Part shown: one piece after another, positions 62,490 to 64,000 of the stretch
Numbering within the stretch: the first letter of the stretch is position 1
Layout of the letters: each line of letters starts with the position of its first letter
Assembly: GCF_030409845.1 (NCBI RefSeq)
Contig: NZ_JAUFQQ010000003.1
Coordinates: 1,736,001 to 1,800,000 of the forward strand
Direction: 5' to 3'
Length of the DNA: 64,000 nucleotides
Origin: Flavobacterium branchiarum
GTDB lineage: Bacteria; Bacteroidota; Bacteroidia; Flavobacteriales; Flavobacteriaceae
Translations under genes and position numbers: made by a program
The notes under the pieces: generated by a model
Told to the model about the DNA's origin: nothing
What the model saw: the letters and a program-made list of their open reading frames with translations, nothing else
Database searches by the model: none

Positions 62490-62524
62490 GCAACCCAATA
62501 CGCAACCCAATATGCAACCCAATA
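62490..62524. repeat. Three 12-bp iterons near the right end
   Basis: GCAACCCAATA at 62490-62500, 62502-62512 and 62514-62524 with one base between. The first junction contains ATACGCA (62498-62504), identical to the lysogeny operator half-site. Possible repressor or transposase sites. Confidence 0.5.
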
Positions 62525-62566
62525 ATAGAAAAGAGTGTTTTTTTTCACTTTATCAATATATCGAAA

Positions 62567-62617
62567 TTCAGGTTTAAATTAACTTTAATCAATAGTTAAA
62601 ATCAGTTTAAACCTGAA
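62567..62617. promoter_or_regulatory. Bipartite dyad near the right end
   Basis: TTCAGGTTTAAA and TTTAAACCTGAA, 12-bp arms 27 bp apart, enclosing TTAACT...AGTTAA (62579-62584, 62594-62599). No gene in 62340-62916. Candidate enhancer or replication/packaging site. Confidence 0.5.
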
Positions 62618-62768
62618 CAAATAAGCTCTCTAATAGCTTGTTTTTATTAGATTTAAGGGGTTTTTTAGTTCTTTTAATATATACTTAACTCTTATGGGTA
62701 TTTAATCGATGTTTATGCGGTATTTATTGGTGGCTTATTCGTAATTAATTGAAGCTTCGTTTTTAAAC

Positions 62769-62790
62769 AAAAAAAAACGCTCAACTTACG
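62769..62790 (-). terminator. Intrinsic terminator of the flanking host efflux gene
   Basis: CGCTCA / TGAGCG hairpin with A9 on plus (T9 on minus), 127 bp after the stop of the NodT-like gene. Its A9CGCT edge duplicates 28306-28318. Confidence 0.65.
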
Positions 62791-62916
62791 TGAGCGCCTT
62801 ATTTTTATGGCTTTTTCGCCCTTTTTTTGGACTTTTTTAGCTTTATTCTTTTGGTAGTATTGTTTAGTGCCCTATAAGCGCATCTCAAAAAATAAATAAT
62901 TAACGGGTAACAGGTA

Positions 62917-64000
62917 TTATTTCCATCCTCCACCAAGTGCACGATATAACTCGGTATTGGCGGTTAATTGTTCGCGTTTTATATTAGCAAGTTCTAGTTC
63001 GCTTTGTAATATATTGGCTTGAGCTGTAATAACTTCTAGGTAATCTGCCATTCCGTTTTTGAAAAGCATATTTGAGTTAGTAATTGCTTGTTGCAAAGTT
63101 TTTACGCGCTCTTTAAGAAAGTATTGTTGGCTTTCTAATTTTTCGATTTTTACTAAAGCATCCGATACTTCACTCACGGCAACAAGTACCGATTGTCTGA
63201 AGTTTAATACTGCTTTTTCTCTTTCGGCTTTGGCAATATTATATTGTGTTTTTATTCTTTTATTGTTTAATAAAGGTTGCGTTAATCCACCAAGGGCAGT
63301 TCCGAATAAAGAAGCTGGAATGTTGAACCAATTGCTTGTTTCGAATGAATTTAAACCACCACTTGCAGTAATTTTAAGGGATGGATATAAGCTTGCTTTT
63401 GTGATTCCGACAGCTGCATTTGCTTTAACCAATGCTAATTCTGCGCTTTTTACATCTGGTCTTTGTTTTACTAATGACGAAGGAATTCCTGCTGTTAAAT
63501 TTTGTTTTAACTCGATTGAATTCAGTGTAATTGTTCTTTCTTTTGAACTTGGAAATGTACCAGTTAAGACGCTTAATGCATTTTCTTGGATGGCAATGTT
63601 TTGTTCCAATGCTGGAATCAATTGTGCTGCAATTAATTTTTGTGCTTCCGATTGCTGAATGGCTAATGATGTTACTTGACCTGCATCGTATTTTAATTTG
63701 ATGATGAAGGTTGTACTGTCATTTAATTTCAAGTTCTTTTTGGCAATTTCTAATTGAGAATCTAGCATTAAAAGATTGTAATATCCTTTGGAAACATTAG
63801 AAACTATTGTTGTTTGTAATGCCTTTTTTACTTCTTCTGATTGAAGATATCCTGCATAAGCTTCTTTTTTCTGACTGCGAATTTTACCCCAAATATCAGC
63901 TTCCCAAGAAAAGTTGATTCCTGTTGAGTAATCTTCAATATGGCTTTTATTTAAAGATTGATTCAGATTAATTCCGTTGAAACTATTCTTAGATGGATTA
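62917..64000 (-). CDS. NodT/TolC-type outer membrane efflux protein (5' end outside window)
   Basis: Open frame from the window edge to 62917; the ATG at 63768 is internal. About 360 C-terminal residues with OEP-type long helices (NFSWEADIWGKIRSQKKEAYAGYL, EKAVLNFRQSVLVAVSEVSDALVKI, ITAQANILQSELELANIKRE). Exports substrates with RND or MFS pumps. Right host flank of the prophage. Confidence 0.85.
   Translation of the reverse strand, partial: NPSKNSFNGINLNQSLNKSHIEDYSTGINFSWEADIWGKIRSQKKEAYAGYLQSEEVKKALQTTIVSNVSKGYYNLLMLDSQLEIAKKNLKLNDSTTFIIKLKYDAGQVTSLAIQQSEAQKLIAAQLIPALEQNIAIQENALSVLTGTFPSSKERTITLNSIELKQNLTAGIPSSLVKQRPDVKSAELALVKANAAVGITKASLYPSLKITASGGLNSFETSNWFNIPASLFGTALGGLTQPLLNNKRIKTQYNIAKAEREKAVLNFRQSVLVAVSEVSDALVKIEKLESQQYFLKERVKTLQQAITNSNMLFKNGMADYLEVITAQANILQSELELANIKREQLTANTELYRALGGGWK

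Larger units (their letters stand above)
28306..62780. mobile_element. Mu-like transposable prophage (contractile tail), ~34.5 kb
   Basis: Identified by a DDE transposase of MuA type, a MuB-like ATPase, DUF3164, DUF935 portal, MuF, gp36-like and a contractile-tail gene set. No tyrosine or serine integrase is present. Ends are uncertain: the left end lies in 28303-28552, the right in 62340-62916. A 13-bp direct repeat (A9CGCT at 28306-28318 and 62769-62781) brackets the element and is used here as a working boundary. Each copy also belongs to an intrinsic-terminator tail, so the match could be coincidental. All essential modules look intact. Confidence 0.85.

Noticed and set aside
28306..62781. 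Site-specific attL/attR of an integrase-type phage
   Set aside because: No tyrosine or serine integrase in the element; the DDE transposase and MuB-like ATPase indicate transposition. A9CGCT may be a terminator coincidence.
63059..63658. 199-codon plus-strand ORF opposite the NodT-like gene
   Set aside because: Shadow; the minus frame is a clear outer membrane efflux protein.
1..64000. CRISPR array
   Set aside because: No regularly spaced direct repeats with unique spacers; the iterons at 62490 have one-base spacing.

Overview
The window looks like a Flavobacterium-type (phylum Bacteroidota) chromosome carrying an inserted transposable phage. Evidence for the group: a low-GC genome, LytS/LytTR two-component genes, Bacteroidota lipoprotein signals, TAnnTTTG-like promoter elements, the dispersed 'agccctgat...agctcc' hairpin repeats and RHS-core proteins of the Flavobacteriia type. 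Genus assignment is inference.

Layout. 1-4205 (mostly minus strand): partial MlaE-type lipid-transport permease, two GNAT acetyltransferases, a pentapeptide-repeat protein, a deoxyinosine-type DNA glycosylase and an EamA transporter. 4643-13765: a polymorphic toxin array. A very short secreted RHS scaffold (signal peptide plus only the last RHS-core repeat) occurs in four copies with different C-terminal tips. Each tip is followed by a small lipoprotein or membrane-anchored gene that looks like its immunity gene. Toxin fragments, a broken immunity copy and a long direct repeat (promoter plus scaffold, offset 6456 bp) show that the locus grows by cassette displacement. 13985-20277: dispersed repeats and a TolC-RND-adaptor efflux operon; a divergent LytS/LytTR pair follows (20442-22187). 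22196-28131: MarR-GNAT fusion, YdeI-like, SRPBCC, alpha/beta hydrolase, membrane protein, GNAT and Crp/Fnr genes.

About 28.3-62.8 kb is a Mu-like transposable prophage with a contractile tail. The lysogeny/early module is at the right: S24 repressor (plus) divergent from a small regulator, DDE transposase, MuB-like ATPase, a second ATPase, DUF3164 and many small unknown genes, all minus. A plus-strand packaging/head operon (45.0-51.3 kb) and a minus-strand head/lysis/tail operon (44.8-28.5 kb) diverge from a strong dyad at 44939-44969. The minus operon ends with tail fibres and a Dam-type methylase. The right flank is a partial NodT/TolC-type outer membrane efflux gene.

Main discoveries. (1) The portal gene ends in a canonical A_AAA_AAG slippery heptamer in frame, and the following MuF gene has no start codon but is open in exactly the -1 frame, so a portal-MuF fusion of about 851 residues is predicted. 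The same heptamer is used at the expected place in the tail-chaperone gene. (2) The MuF end carries a CdiA-like PD-(D/E)xK nuclease domain, making it a frameshift-delivered phage toxin candidate. (3) The mini-RHS array is a compact secreted toxin/immunity system with fossils of former tips. (4) A nested, possibly pseudoknotted element lies upstream of dam at 29417-29533. Exact prophage ends, immunity pairings and all functions need database or experimental checks that could not be run here.
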